Shown here: positions 20,139-31,600 of the stretch, piece by piece | How positions within the stretch are numbered: position 1 is the stretch's first letter | Layout: each line of letters opens with the position of its first letter | Origin: Fragosphaeria purpurea | Taxonomy: Eukaryota > Ascomycota > Sordariomycetes > Ophiostomatales > Ophiostomataceae | Direction of reading: 5' to 3' | NCBI GenBank assembly: GCA_002778095.1 | Contig: PCDL01000011.1 | Span: 3,038,001 to 3,102,000 of the forward strand | DNA length: 64,000 bases | Notes under the pieces: generated by a model | Databases searched by the model: none | Seen by the model: the letters and a program-made list of their open reading frames with translations, nothing else | What the model was told of the DNA's origin: nothing | Position numbers and translations under genes: made by a program

Positions 20139-21555
20139 TCAAATGTCCATCGCCTTCTTCGCGGCGTTCTTCTGCTTCTTGAGCTTCTCCTTGTGGGCCG
20201 CAATCTGCTTGTTCAGGCCGCTGTCGTTGCTCTCTGGCGCCTGCTTGGCCTTCTTGGCCGGCGGCCGGTCGTCCTTGGCCGCGCTGCCCCGTTTCGCCTT
20301 GGATGTCGCCGTCTTCTTCTTGTTCTCGCCTGCAGCCGCAGGGGCGTCGTCGCCCTCCGCGCCGTCCGTCAACGCTTTCCGCTTCTTGCCAATGTTGGCC
20401 TTTTCCCGCTTCTTGCCGTTCTTGCCCTGCGACGTCACCGCCGCCTCGGTGCCCACCGGCAGCACGTCCGTGCTGCCCTCCAGCCAGAGCTCGTTCGTCT
20501 GCCAGATGGGCAGCGCCATCGTCCGGGGGCCCTTGAGGAAGAGCGCCTTGACGTTGTTCCACCGCTGCGGCACGTATTTGCCCACGAGCTCGCGCGCCAC
20601 GGCCTCGGCGTTGGCCGCCACGTGCGCCGCCGGCATCCCCGCGTGGCCGATCTTAACGGCCGTGTTCGTGCTCGGCGACAGGTGGACCACGGCCGCGCCG
20701 AGGGCGCGCGTGATCTCGGCAGCGATCTGCGCCGGCGTGCGCGCGTTGGTCGTGGCTGCCTCGACGGCCCGCGCCCGCTCTTCCGAGTCGTCGGCGCCGC
20801 CGTCGGCACCAACGACGGCGGTTTTCTTCGCCTTCTTGGCGGGTTTCGCCGGCTGCACCCGCTTGCCGTCGGGCCCCCGCGGTTGCCGCTTCACCAGCAC
20901 GACGGGGATGGGCCGCTTTACGGTGGTCTTGTAAAAGGTCCGGCCGAGCGCCTTCGGAAGGCGGTTGATGATGCGGTCGTCGCCCAGAAAGACGTCGTGC
21001 TCGGCAAACAGCTTGCGCTGGGCCTCGTAGGTCTTGAACTTCTTGCCGAGGTGGCTAATGTCGATCACGCGGGTGATGCGCTCGCGCAGCTCGGCGGGGA
21101 AGGCGTCGTCGGCGACCAGGTTCTTGTAGGCGCGCTGCGGGTCGGCCGTGATCAGGCAAATGGTCGCATCCGTGTCCGCGTTGATCGGGTGCGGCACCAG
21201 GATCTTGTTGGGCTGCAGGCGGTGCGAGTCGAAGATGTGGCGCTTCGTGCTCAGCGTCAGCCAGATCGGCGTCTCTGCCGCGCCGCTGGCCTCGTCCTCA
21301 TCGTCGCCGGCTAGTAGGTTCCGCTTGCCGGTTTTGGCCGTCTCCTCCTTTGCTTCCGTCTTGATATACTCCAACAAAGCTTTGGAGGCCTTTAGTGTCT
21401 GGCGGTGGGTGGTTGTTTGGTTAGTTGTGCATATACAAACGACAAGGCATCTTTGTCCACAGAACGAGAAGCAAGTAAAAACCACCTACCTGCTCTGAGT
21501 CGACCAAAGATGGTGCTACTGTCTGCGACCGCGTAACTGCTTTTGCCTCGGCCAT
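20139..21555 (-). CDS. Ribosomal L1-domain protein, ribosome biogenesis (Cic1/Utp30-like)
   Basis: Two exons are inferred on the minus strand: 21490-21555 and 20139-21398, with a 91-bp intron. They encode 441 residues. The N-terminus (MAEAKAVTRSQ) leads into TLKASKALLEYIKTE. An L1-fold follows: IWLTLSTKRHI, NKILVPHPI, ICLITADPQ, and RVIDISHLGKKFKTYEAQRKLF written in parts, then the strand DVFLGDDRI, KRPIPVVL and VKIGHAGM. The C-terminal 110 residues are Lys-rich (KKREKANIGKKRKA to LKKQKNAAKKAMD), as expected for a nucleolar RNA-binding protein. Cic1 and Utp30 act in pre-60S and pre-90S assembly; which of the two this matches best cannot be decided by eye. It is divergent from the Tos4-like gene. 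Confidence 0.9.
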
Positions 21556-23627
21556 CTTTGCAACAATGGTGAGGTGATCCGTGTTCACTGCCGTTGCTGC
21601 GACTCTATGTATGTGTTGTGTGTTTTTGTGTGCCTGAAGCTTTTCTGATATCCTTCTTTTTTTTTAAAGTGGGGCACGATGCAACGCACAGGCCCCAAAA
21701 GAAAAATCAACCCATCGTCCGGAATTCTGCCAGGCGGTGTGCGATCTCCAGTAGTGATAGGCACTACTTTCTGCCGAAAGCGGTGTACGTCCTTATTTAC
21801 TTTGCGAAAGCATCGAGCCAATAGAAGGGCGGCAAGGCCAGCCTCGTTGAAGTGGATCCCCGTTTTGGGATGTCCTGGGGAAGTAATACGCCCTCATTGT
21901 TGGCCAAGGATCGTCCGCGCGCAAATGCCAGATCACGTAGTGCTTGAATGCCGGACGCGAAAAAGAAATGCATTCTTAAAGCGAAAGGCAGAGGGCAGTT
22001 TGCTGCGGCAATTCGTTCGTCTTAGGCAGTCGAACGCCATCATTGGAGCCGACCTCTCCAGTGGAAGGTGCCAAGGCGGAAGCAATCGAAACAAGAAGCC
22101 GCGGATGGTCTAGCCTCGACAACTTCTTTCTTCTTTCGTTGGGCGCGGCTGGCGCGACTTCCAGTTGCAGCAAAACCCATGCACTCCTCGAAGAGAAGGA
22201 GCGGCCTCTGTCATTCAGGATACGCTCCTTCCTTTGTCCTTTTCATGCAAAGCCTTTGCTTGCTGCCAATCAGTGCCGACTCGCCCACACCACCCTCCAA
22301 GTAAAAAGAGTATCTGCATGTCCGGCGGCCTTTGCGCATGTTCAGAAAAGTTCAGACAACGCAACGCACAAAAAAACGAGCCACTTACGACGCGACAGGC
22401 AGGGTGCAACCGGGTCTCGGCGGCTAAAAGAAGGAAAGGCATTTCACTTTTTGATTTCTTCGGCCGCCGGCGGCGAGCTCGCTTTTCTGTATGGACGGCA
22501 GAAGAAGGGGGGGAAGGTGGGGTCATGCACGACACGCTTCGCATGGGCGGGCGCGGTTTCCTTGGTTGGCCGCGGCGTGTTTTACAACGAAGGAAAAGCA
22601 GTGCATTGTTCTTTCTGTGTGCTGTAAAAATTGAAATGTAGAATACTGTAGGCCGTTGCAAAATTATGTAAAAAGGGAAGGAACGAAAGACGAGATACAC
22701 GGGCGAATCCTGCCACCAGGAAGCCCGGATCGAGACACGCGATCGCGTCCGGACGCTGCTTGGGGACCCATTGCTGATCTGACTAACAGCGTGATGGTTG
22801 GGCGGATTACAGCAGGACGCGGTGCGCTGTAACGCGATCTTACCGCTGTAATACAGTGGACCATCTCACTAAACGGTAGTGGAGAGGCCCTGAAGCGACG
22901 CGTCGTACCCCGCCCACACCCGCCTAAAAGGCAACTGCCCGCTTAAACGCCTACGCCAACACGCCAAATACACGCCAACGCGCTTTCCTTGCAGCCAAAA
23001 ATTTTAAAAGAAGGGCATTGCGGCGCGCGTCGCCTCCTCCCACTCCACACAGGGAAACAGCGAGCGAAACACACACCGCGTCTTAAATAGCGATTTCGCC
23101 CTTTCTTTCCTTTTTTCTCGTTCTCTGCCTCCTCTACTCCCTTCCCACACCCCAAGACGCCTTGGTCCGACCTGTCTGGCCTTCTTGAGCGGCCGTTCCT
23201 GTTTCTTCCTTGTTTTGTATTTCACAAGCCTTCAGGAACCCGGCATCCTTTGTTTCTTTCATCGTCAACCGTCACCAACTCTTCCACCATCTGCTTTGAC
23301 TTACACGTGCATCTGACTACACGAAAACACAAGACGCGCTGCAAGACGAGGAGACACGGCCAATTCTGCATAGAAGCAACGAAACGCCACCAAAATTTGC
23401 CGAAACGCGGCACGTTTTTTCTTTTTCTTTTTTCTTTTTTTGTTTTTTTTTCTACCTTAATTTCTTTTCTTCCTCATTCCGCCGTTCTCGTAGCCGACCT
23501 GGCATTGTGTGTCTCTTCTCTCTCTTCCGCGTTCTTCTCACTTTCTACCTCTTCCTGGTCATGCATTGGTCAATACGTCGGTAAAACCACACAGCCAAAC
23601 GTACAATCGCACAGCCAGTCACGACCA
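21556..23627. other. Divergent intergenic region, 2 kb, dense in ACGCG cores
   Basis: This lies between the L1-domain gene and the Tos4-like gene. No protein motif is seen in any frame. The right part (22.7-23.4 kb) contains many ACGCG/CGCGT cores and ends in a pyrimidine-rich probable leader (23410-23560). Confidence 0.5.
22737..23338 (+). promoter_or_regulatory. Cluster of MCB-like ACGCG elements upstream of the Tos4-like gene
   Basis: ACGCG or its complement occurs at 22737, 22744, 22817, 22832, 22898, 22978, 23026, 23077 and 23334. The one at 22898-22903 is the full palindrome ACGCGT. About one would be expected by chance in 600 bp. MBF binds such sites in G1/S genes, and yeast TOS4 and PLM2 are known SBF/MBF targets. 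Occupancy is an inference. Confidence 0.5.
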
Positions 23628-25535
23628 ATGGACTCGTCAAGAGGGAGCAAGGCTTCTGAGCCTGCTCTCCCCCCCGTTGCCGGCGTGAAACGGCCAGCAC
23701 CCACACTTCTACCGCCCTTTGAGCCGCTGTCCTCGTCTCCGGCATTGCCGCGTCTCATCAAGAAGGCCCGCGGCAATGCGGCCGCCGCCAACAACGCGCA
23801 ACATGCCTACAGCAAGTACCCGACGCCCGTGCCGACGTCCAGCACGGGCATCATGTCCTCCTCGCCGCCCGCCGCACGCGTCGGTGCACGGCCCGCTCTG
23901 CTCCGGACGCAGTCGGCCGTCTCCTCCTCCGAGCGGACGCCTCTGTGTGCGGTGCCGTCCATTGAGCTGAATGAGAACGGCGAGACCCTCTCCATGGGCC
24001 GGTCCAGCAACTCCTCGCGCTACCAGCTCTCGGCCAACCGCCTCATCAGCCGCGTCCACGTCAAAGCACGGTACCTGCCGGCCACCGACGTGCTGGAGCC
24101 GAACCGGATTGAGATTGTGTGCTGCGGGTGGAACGGCCTCACATTGCACTGCCAGGGGCGGACGTGGGATCTCAGCAAGGGCGACACATTTACGAGCGAG
24201 ACCGAGCACTCAGAAATTATGCTGGACGTCCAAGACGCGCGTGTCCGCATCCAATGGCCCAAGAAAGACCGCGCCGACCTGCTGGCCACGCTGTCCGACT
24301 CGTCCTGGGATTCCCCGCGGTCCAACCATGCCGGCGGTCGCACTAACAACCACGGAAGTGCGCCAGGCGCCCCCGGCGCGTCTGCCCTGCAAACCAGCCC
24401 CCTGCGGCGCACTGCCCGCATTGCCTCGCCCGTGAGCCCCACGCCGGCAGGCGTCCCCGCCTCAGGCGCCAGCCTGCAGGCACTGCTGTTGTCCCAGAAC
24501 ATGACCGGCGACGAGGAAGAAGACGACGAGGACAGCGGCCCTGGCATCCAGATCTATGAGGACGGCAGCGCAGACGAGCTGGAGCTGCCAAACCAGGCGC
24601 TTGCAGGCGGCAACGCCGGCGCCAGTTTCGCGACCGACGTGATTGATAGCTTTTCAAGCGAGCTGAGTGACTTGCACTCAGAGGACGACGACGACGACCG
24701 GGACGATGACAGCCAGCACAGCCTGGATAACCCGGACGACGACCCCGACGAAGAAAACGACCCGATTGTGCACTCGTTCGGCCCGTTCGGCGCCAATCTG
24801 TCGAACCGCATGGCGCTGTTCACGACTAATAGCCCCAAAATCGAGCGTCCACGCTTGAGCCGCATTCCTTCGGCCGACGGGTCTGTGACCTCACATGATT
24901 CTCGGACGGCGCCGCCGGCTGCGGCGACAGCAACATCTCGCGCAGACGTCCAAGACTCTGCACGCACACCACGGCCAAGAACACCAAAAGGTGATGATGA
25001 AAAGTATGAAAAACCCGAACACGATACAGCAGACGGCAAGGGCGCGGACGGCGATCATGCGACCGAGGGTGTCGGTCTGGGGATCACGGTCGCGACCGCA
25101 CAGCCTGTTGAGATTAGCAGCAACGTGGACGTGGACACCGTGCGCAACCACTTGATCAACCAATTGGCCTTTTCGCGGCTGTCGTCAAGTCCGCTGTCGA
25201 CGATCATGAACAACCTGCCGACCGAAGAGCGGCGGGACCTGACGCGCGACGCGCTTCGGTTCATCATTGAGGGAACAGCGTGTGTGGGCGTCATCCGACG
25301 GCAGGGTAAGGACGCGGCCGGCCAACCGCTGGAGAGTGAATATTACTACGTCTCCGATCTGGACCCGGACGTGTCGCGGAGAGCCGTCGTGGAGGGGCTG
25401 CGGAAACCGAGTTTGCGAAACTGCAGAAAGCAGCACAAGGTAAGGCAAGGATTCTTTTGTGGGGGGCTTTTTGTTCTTTCGTATGACTAATCAGGTTTGC
25501 AGCAATATTATTGGAAGAAGCCGAGAACGCCATGA
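23628..25535 (+). CDS. FHA-domain cell-cycle/chromatin regulator, Tos4/Plm2-like
   Basis: Two exons are inferred (23628-25439 and 25503-25535), giving 614 residues. The upstream open frame starts at a TTG, so the ATG at 23628 is used. An FHA domain spans about residues 108-215. It carries the phosphothreonine-binding residues SMGRSS (Gly124, Arg125), LISRVHVK (Ser141, Arg142, His144) and CCGWNGLTL (Asn169, Gly170). The middle is long, acidic and Ser-rich (for example a run of seven Glu/Asp near residue 348). A conserved C-terminal segment (VRNHLINQLAFSRLSSSPLS to SDLDPDVSRR) is helical. The tiny last exon adds QYYWKKPRTP. Yeast Tos4 and Plm2 act in G1/S transcription and the replication-stress response, binding deacetylases through the FHA domain. 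The FHA call is sure. Confidence 0.88.
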
Positions 25536-26911
25536 TCGCATGACGACAGACCCGGCTTTTTACAACTTCCTTTCTGTACTCCTGTACTACAACTTCTGCT
25601 GCAAAGCATATTTCTTTGGGCTTTTCCAGAACTGCTGTAGCTGCATAGCTTGGGGCGTTGCATGGTGTACTTCTTGCATTTTATTGGCTTTTTCTTTTTC
25701 ACTTATCAAAGGATGTTCTTATCTCTCTGACGTCCTTTGTGACATGTATTATGGGAAGCGAGACCGCGAACCGAGGAACGATCGACCGGAGATCCTGAGA
25801 GTGGCGGCCGGAACTGGGGCGATGGAAGGCTAGCCGCTCCTTATCGGTCGTGTATGATGAAAAGCCACTAGATGGCACAGCAGGAAGGGGAAGATGAAGG
25901 GGGTGAAAGGACGGCTGTTGGGCAGCCGTGAATAACAAATCGACGAGCTTTATGCATCATAGATCAGAAAAATGGGAATGTATGGATTTTTCGTCATCAA
26001 TGTCATTCTAGCCACTGCTTGACGTTTCCAGGACGCCGATGCTATGGCCGCCACAACGATGCAAAACAAGCCTTCTCTTGTGGGCTAATCTGTTCATAAA
26101 GATACCGAGTTTTACCGCCACAATGCACACCTTTTTCGTCACCAATACCGTGATGGGGCCTTTGGTGTGGCTCCGATCGAAGAAAACGCGGGGGATCTAG
26201 GCGCGAGACATTGATTGTGAAGCCCGGGCAAGCCGCGAGGTCGGAGTCACGCAATGGTCCTGTGGCAGCAACAGAACGCCTAGCCTTTTCGGGGGCATTC
26301 TGTGTGCGTGGCTATGTAGGACATCGTTTGTATGCAATGCTCGGGCACGGAATTGGTATGTTGCTCTACATATCCTTTTCTGTTTTCTGTAACTACGAGT
26401 GGGAAAGAAAAACATTGGAATCTAGAAGCGGCAACAGATCATGTGTTTCCAGACCTTGCTCGTACTTACGGGACGGAGTGGTGTGGTGATTTTGTTTTAG
26501 CGCGTCTTCTAGTAGTGGTCGCTGGCCGGTGGTGGTGGAATTGGGTGGTGTGGCCCGCCGTCATGGTGCATACCTACAGAGGCATTTTACACCACCCGTC
26601 CGCTGTAGCTGTCTCGTTTCTACCGGCAACTCCTCTTTTTTGTCTCTGGACGGATCCGGCGGTGGTGTTTTGGTGTTGTTTCCCCTCCTTTTCTCGGAAT
26701 CCCTCGCCCCAAGTCATGATGTCTAAGCCGTATAAGCCGCAAGCTTCCTATTTGCCACAGGTTTTCGTAGGGATAAGTCGTGTTCTACTCCGTAGTCACC
26801 GTCGTATAAAGGAAACAGGCCCCCAGCAGCCGAGCCGCTGCTTTCCTTGGTCCTTGAATCTTTGATCGTCAAATAACCAAATACATTACAAAACCTATAT
26901 CTCAATTTCTT
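25536..26911. other. Intergenic region
   Basis: This 1.38-kb stretch lies between the Tos4-like gene and a small gene downstream. Several frames of 60-180 codons are open but none has a motif. I see nothing that I can support. Confidence 0.5.
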
Positions 26912-27640
26912 ATGACCACAACAACGACTACCACTTCTCCTACTGCTACTACTCCGCCGACCATGGCCGCGACCACGACCACGCCGACCGGCGCGGTCGC
27001 CCGTCCCGACGGCAGCGTGTCCATCTCCCCCGTCGCCACTGCCAACGGCCACGGCCACGGCCGGCCTACTGCGTCGCCGTCATCCGATCCCCTTGTGGCC
27101 CTCGAACGCGACCTCCTGGCCCACGCGGCCAGCCACCACTACCACCAACACCACCATCACCACCACCACCTTTGGTCGCCACATCCCGACAGCAGTGACA
27201 ACACCACCACCACTGCGCCCACCAGCACCGCCGCCGCTGCTGACTCCAACAACTACCTCGCCCCGCCGGGGCCCATCGCGTCCCCGGCGCCGTCCTCCTG
27301 CGCCGGCTCCCGCCCGCGCACGCCGTCGCCCGCGACCGCGACCGTGCCCTCGGCGGCGGCGGCCCGCTGCATGGCGGCCACGGCGGCGTGGATGCCGCGG
27401 CTGGACCGGCGGCAGAGCTGGGACGGGCAGGCGTACCGGCGGGCGATGATGGTGAAGGCGGCGCCCGGGCTGGTGGCGCGTGGAAACAGTCCACCGGGCG
27501 GGCGGGAGCACGACCAAGAAAGGACGAGCTCGGTGACGAGGTCCGCGACGGCGCCAGCATCGACGCCAGCGACGGGGCCTGTGACTGCCACGGCACCAGC
27601 AAGAGCGCCAGAAAATGCGACGGCAACGGCTGCGGGATGA
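26912..27640 (+). CDS. Small low-complexity protein with RRQSW motif, uncharacterised
   Basis: This is a single-exon frame of 242 residues starting at an ATG. The N-terminus is a Thr run (about residues 2-24). A His-rich run lies at residues 75-86, followed by Ser/Pro/Ala-rich sequence. The only compact motif is MPRLDRRQSWDGQAYRRAMM at residues 161-180; an R-x-QSW motif followed by a basic helix recurs, as far as I recall, in short uncharacterised fungal proteins. The C-terminal tail is Ala/Thr/Pro-rich. There is no signal peptide or membrane segment. The composition leaves all frames open, so the frame choice rests on the motif and on the ATG position. Confidence 0.55.
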   Translation: MTTTTTTTSPTATTPPTMAATTTTPTGAVARPDGSVSISPVATANGHGHGRPTASPSSDPLVALERDLLAHAASHHYHQHHHHHHHLWSPHPDSSDNTTTTAPTSTAAAADSNNYLAPPGPIASPAPSSCAGSRPRTPSPATATVPSAAAARCMAATAAWMPRLDRRQSWDGQAYRRAMMVKAAPGLVARGNSPPGGREHDQERTSSVTRSATAPASTPATGPVTATAPARAPENATATAAG

Positions 27641-28648
27641 CCGTTTCTCCGACATTCTTGTTGTTGCTCTATTCTCTCCTCGCTCTGTTCCTGTTACCAA
27701 GCAACAAAGACAAAGTTCCTTTTCTGTCGCACTGCGTGCAGCTTGGCGCAGCTACAAAAAATTACAGAAACAATCCTACAGATGGTCAGCTGAGACGAAC
27801 TCGAGAAAAGAAAGGCAAAAGCAAAAGCAAAAGCAAAAGCAAAAAAAGAGAAATGAAAAAAACACCAAAAAGTGGGTGGGAGGGAAAGGCATGAAAAATA
27901 CACAGAAATGCGTGGAAACCGTGATAGGCCAGTATTTATCGGATTGGGAACACTGCGCCTGGCGTTTGGTGGTGCATTTGACCAAGTTTGTTTTGTTTAC
28001 CTTTGCAGCACAAAGAGTGTATGATAATGCCGTAACGACAACAACACAGGGGCAGCAATATACGACATCAGTATGACTTTGGGCAAACACGTTAACAGTC
28101 TTCGCGATACGTAATAAAATGTTTTTTTGTTAGTCTACCCGAGTGTGTTCTGTTCCACAGAGAAGTTGAGAGACTTTTGAGATAAAAGTATACAGCAGCG
28201 TAGTTGGGTATCACCCGCGACAAGGCCCTACCAAAGAACCAAATGCCGGGGATTTCGTAACGAAAAGACATGGGGGGGGGGACGTGAAGTGGAAGTGCAA
28301 GAAGGAAAAGGCAGCGACAACAAAAAAGACGCGGAAGCCAACGGACAAAACATGAGGGTTCATAGAAAAAACAAAAATCCGACCATATGCCCCGTCCAAT
28401 GCGTTGATGCAGGGAGAATCATTCGTGTCCTCCTCTTCTGCAGTATAAACTCCTCAAAGCGCTGCGACTGAAGTCTGACGTGGAGACAATTGTGCATCGC
28501 ACGGTTCCCAGCAGACATAACCCAAGAATAAAAAAAAACAAGAAAAGATGAAACACAGGATAGAAAACAAAAAGAAGAGAAATGAATGAGAGGAACATCA
28601 ACGCGGCAAACGGGCGTGTTGGCTCTGCCATCACAACCCCAGAGACAC
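27641..28648. other. Intergenic region with a hexanucleotide repeat
   Basis: This lies between the small RRQSW gene and the 3' end of the NEPDG-repeat gene. It contains a GCAAAA repeat at 27815-27844 and a G run at about 28271-28280. No gene is seen. Confidence 0.5.
27815..27844. repeat. Microsatellite (GCAAAA)n
   Basis: Four exact GCAAAA units from 27815, then GC followed by an A run. Confidence 0.9.
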
Positions 28649-31600
28649 CTAGTTGCCCTTCATGTACTCGCCCACGACGCCCAGTCCATACGAAACCCCG
28701 GCCACCCAGGTGGCGCCGACAATCATGCGCTTGGCAACGCTCGGCTTGGAGTTGGCTGCGGTCTCTGCGTCGCCCCACTTTGACCCGCTGAACACCGGCT
28801 CTTCACGGCGGACGCCGACGTTCGCGTGCGCCGATCCCTTGTTGGAGAACGACGACGATGACGGGGGTGGCGGAAGATTGTCCTTGCTGCTGGCCGTGTT
28901 GTCGCGACGGTAGCCATCCAGGGATGGAATGTCATAGTTCACGTATCCAGTCGGCGAGGCAAAGTTGGCGGTAGGCGGCGAGAGATAGTGCGAGCCGGGT
29001 GTACCCGTCATATCGATGGGATTGATTTTCGCCGGGCGTGCGTCTTCCGCCCCGATGGACGACGAGGGCTGCGACGCAGAGGGCTCGGGGGTTGTCGTCT
29101 CGTTCTTGGTCTCCTCAACGTCACGCACCTTGCGGAAAACGAGCACGTCCCCGCTACCAGACACGATCTCGAAGCCCTGGGCTTGCAGGGGTTCGAAATG
29201 CGGGAAAAACTTGGTCGGGTTCGAAAGCCGCACGAGGACTTCAGCCGGCGTCAAAGGCGACCCCGTGTACGGCACAGCCGACGACGTCTCGGCTACGTTG
29301 ATCGTTTGCATCGCCGGGTCATATGCCAAAATCTTGTAAACAGAAGACTCCGCGTTGGCCGACGACGCGTCTGCTGCCTTACCCGCCGAGGACTCACTCC
29401 GATCCTTCGCCTTGTAAGTTTTGACGTAGGTCGGCCATGTCGCCTTGCCCTGGCATTCCTCGGCATAGGACGTCTCCAAGCCTTGTGGTTCCTTCGAGTA
29501 TGGGTCGACGAGGGCTTGCTGCCGTTGCGCCTCACTCAGTGGCCTGCGAGACCGGCGTTTCGCCGATCCGACGGACAGGCTGGCCATTTTGTCGACGACG
29601 TCCGACTCGGCATTGATTCGCGCCATGGCGGATTCCATCCTCTCACGTGTCTGCACGCCCGCCTCGGCTTGTTCGCCCGATGCCTGGCGTTTCAGAGAGG
29701 CCTCTTCACCGTCCAGGTGCGAGAGCCCTCCCAACTTTTGCTTGATTTGGGCGTAGTTCTCGTCCGACATCGCAACGTCGGTGTTCGTCAGGTCGTATTC
29801 ATTCAGGCTCTTGGCCGTGGCATCTACGACAGCCTCCGGTTTGCCATCGGGTTCTTGGTATTTCACCGGCTTGTACGAGCCCAATTCCGCAGCCTCAACA
29901 ACATCTTGGGTGTTCTCGGGCGCCTTGCCGTCCGGCTCGTTGTAGCGGAAAGCCTTGTATCTTTGGACCTCGGCCGGGTCATAGCCTTCGTGGCCTCGCT
30001 CCACAGGCGTGTCAGGTTGGCCATCCGGCTCATTCCACCGGAAGGCCTGATACTTTTGCACCTCGGCCGCGTCGTAGCCTTCGTGGCCGCGTTCGACGGG
30101 CGTGGTCGGCTGGCCGTCCGGCTCATTCCAGTGAAACGGCTTATACTTGGCTAGTTCAGCGGGGTCGTACGACGCCTCTCCCTCTACCTTTGTGGCATTC
30201 GGCGGTTGGCCGTCCGGTTCGTTCCATCTGAACGGTTGATACTTTTGCACTTCTTCGGGATCGTAGCCTTCGTGGCCTATCTCGACCGGCCGCGTGGTAG
30301 GTTGGCCGTCCGGCTCGTTCCACATGACGGGCCGGTACTTTTCTAGTTCCGCCGGATCGTACGTCGAGTGGGACTGTGCCGGCTTGTCGGCGGCGTTGTC
30401 GGCACTCGGATGGCTGTATTGATGAAGATCGGTGTAGGTCTCCTGCTCCATATAGCCAGGGGGTTTGCCATCGGGCTCGTTGTGTGTCACAGGCGTGTAC
30501 TTGTGAAGATCATCGTACTTTTCGGGCAAGACATCGGGCACGGAAGCTGCAGACGAAGCAGAAAGACCATCGAAATGGACAGCATGGCCGTCGGTGTTCT
30601 TCTTGTTCAGATCATTCCCGAACAGTCCCTTGTACTTCCAGCTCAGATATGTTGCTCCGGTGTTATCGGATATGTCGGACAGCTTGGGTTGATGCTGGCG
30701 GACATATTCGTCGCTTTGGAACACGGGCGCACGCGTCCCGTTGACGCTGGAATCAGCGGTGATGGTGGTGGTGTTCCGGCTGGCATCTTCCGGCGAAAGG
30801 TCTTCGCGGGGCGCATTTTGGTAGGCACGGAGCTCGGCTGCGGTTGGCGGCAGATCAATGTCGTGGACGCCTTGAGAACCCGCACTACCCTGCGCGTTGT
30901 TGCTAATGGGCGCCAGCGGGCCGTCAAAGGACAGCGGGCTTTCGCTTTCGTCTTCCTTCGAAGCGGAACCCGCTTGCGAAAATTGCGACCAATACGACTG
31001 CCCCGTCGCGATGGGGCCGTCAACGCTTTCGTGGGGAGCCGACTTGGCGGACGACTTGGAGATCTTGCGATTCGTAATCGGATCGATGACAAAATCGGCT
31101 TCAGCCTCCGCTTCGGCTGCACGTCCGGCTTTGGTCTTTGTCTTGGCGGCCATGGCGGAATGCTCGCTGGAAGGCTCACCAAAGCCAGCTTCTTTCATCA
31201 TCTCGGATTGGCGCCGCGCGATGTACGTGCGGATGTCGTCAAAGGGCGACGTCCACGCGCTCTGCCGTTGGCTTTCATCGGATCGCTGCTGTGTTTCTTC
31301 GCCGTCCCGGAAGAGGAAGTGGCCCCATGCGCCACGCTCGACGTCCTCAATGTTCTGTCCGGGCCGCACGCCCGTCGGGTTGCCGGGCGTCTTGAACGCC
31401 TCGTTGTCGGCCCGGCCGTGGCGGCCAAACGCAAAGCACCGTTTCGGCTGCCAGTAGTGGTTGCCCCAGCGCCTGGACGCATCAGCCAGCTCGCTCGCGT
31501 TGGCCAGCTGCTGCTCCCACAAGAGCTTGCGGTCTCGCAACGAGTCGCGGTTCTTGTGGCGCAAAGCGCGGTAGCGGCGGCGCATCTCCCGATACTGCTC

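Noticed and set aside
22728..22860. Possible tRNA-like segment near GGATCGAGACACGCG
   Set aside because: No acceptor or anticodon stem can be formed around it.
23250..23627. N-terminal extension of the Tos4-like protein
   Set aside because: It starts at a TTG and covers a pyrimidine-rich leader; the first in-frame ATG is at 23628.
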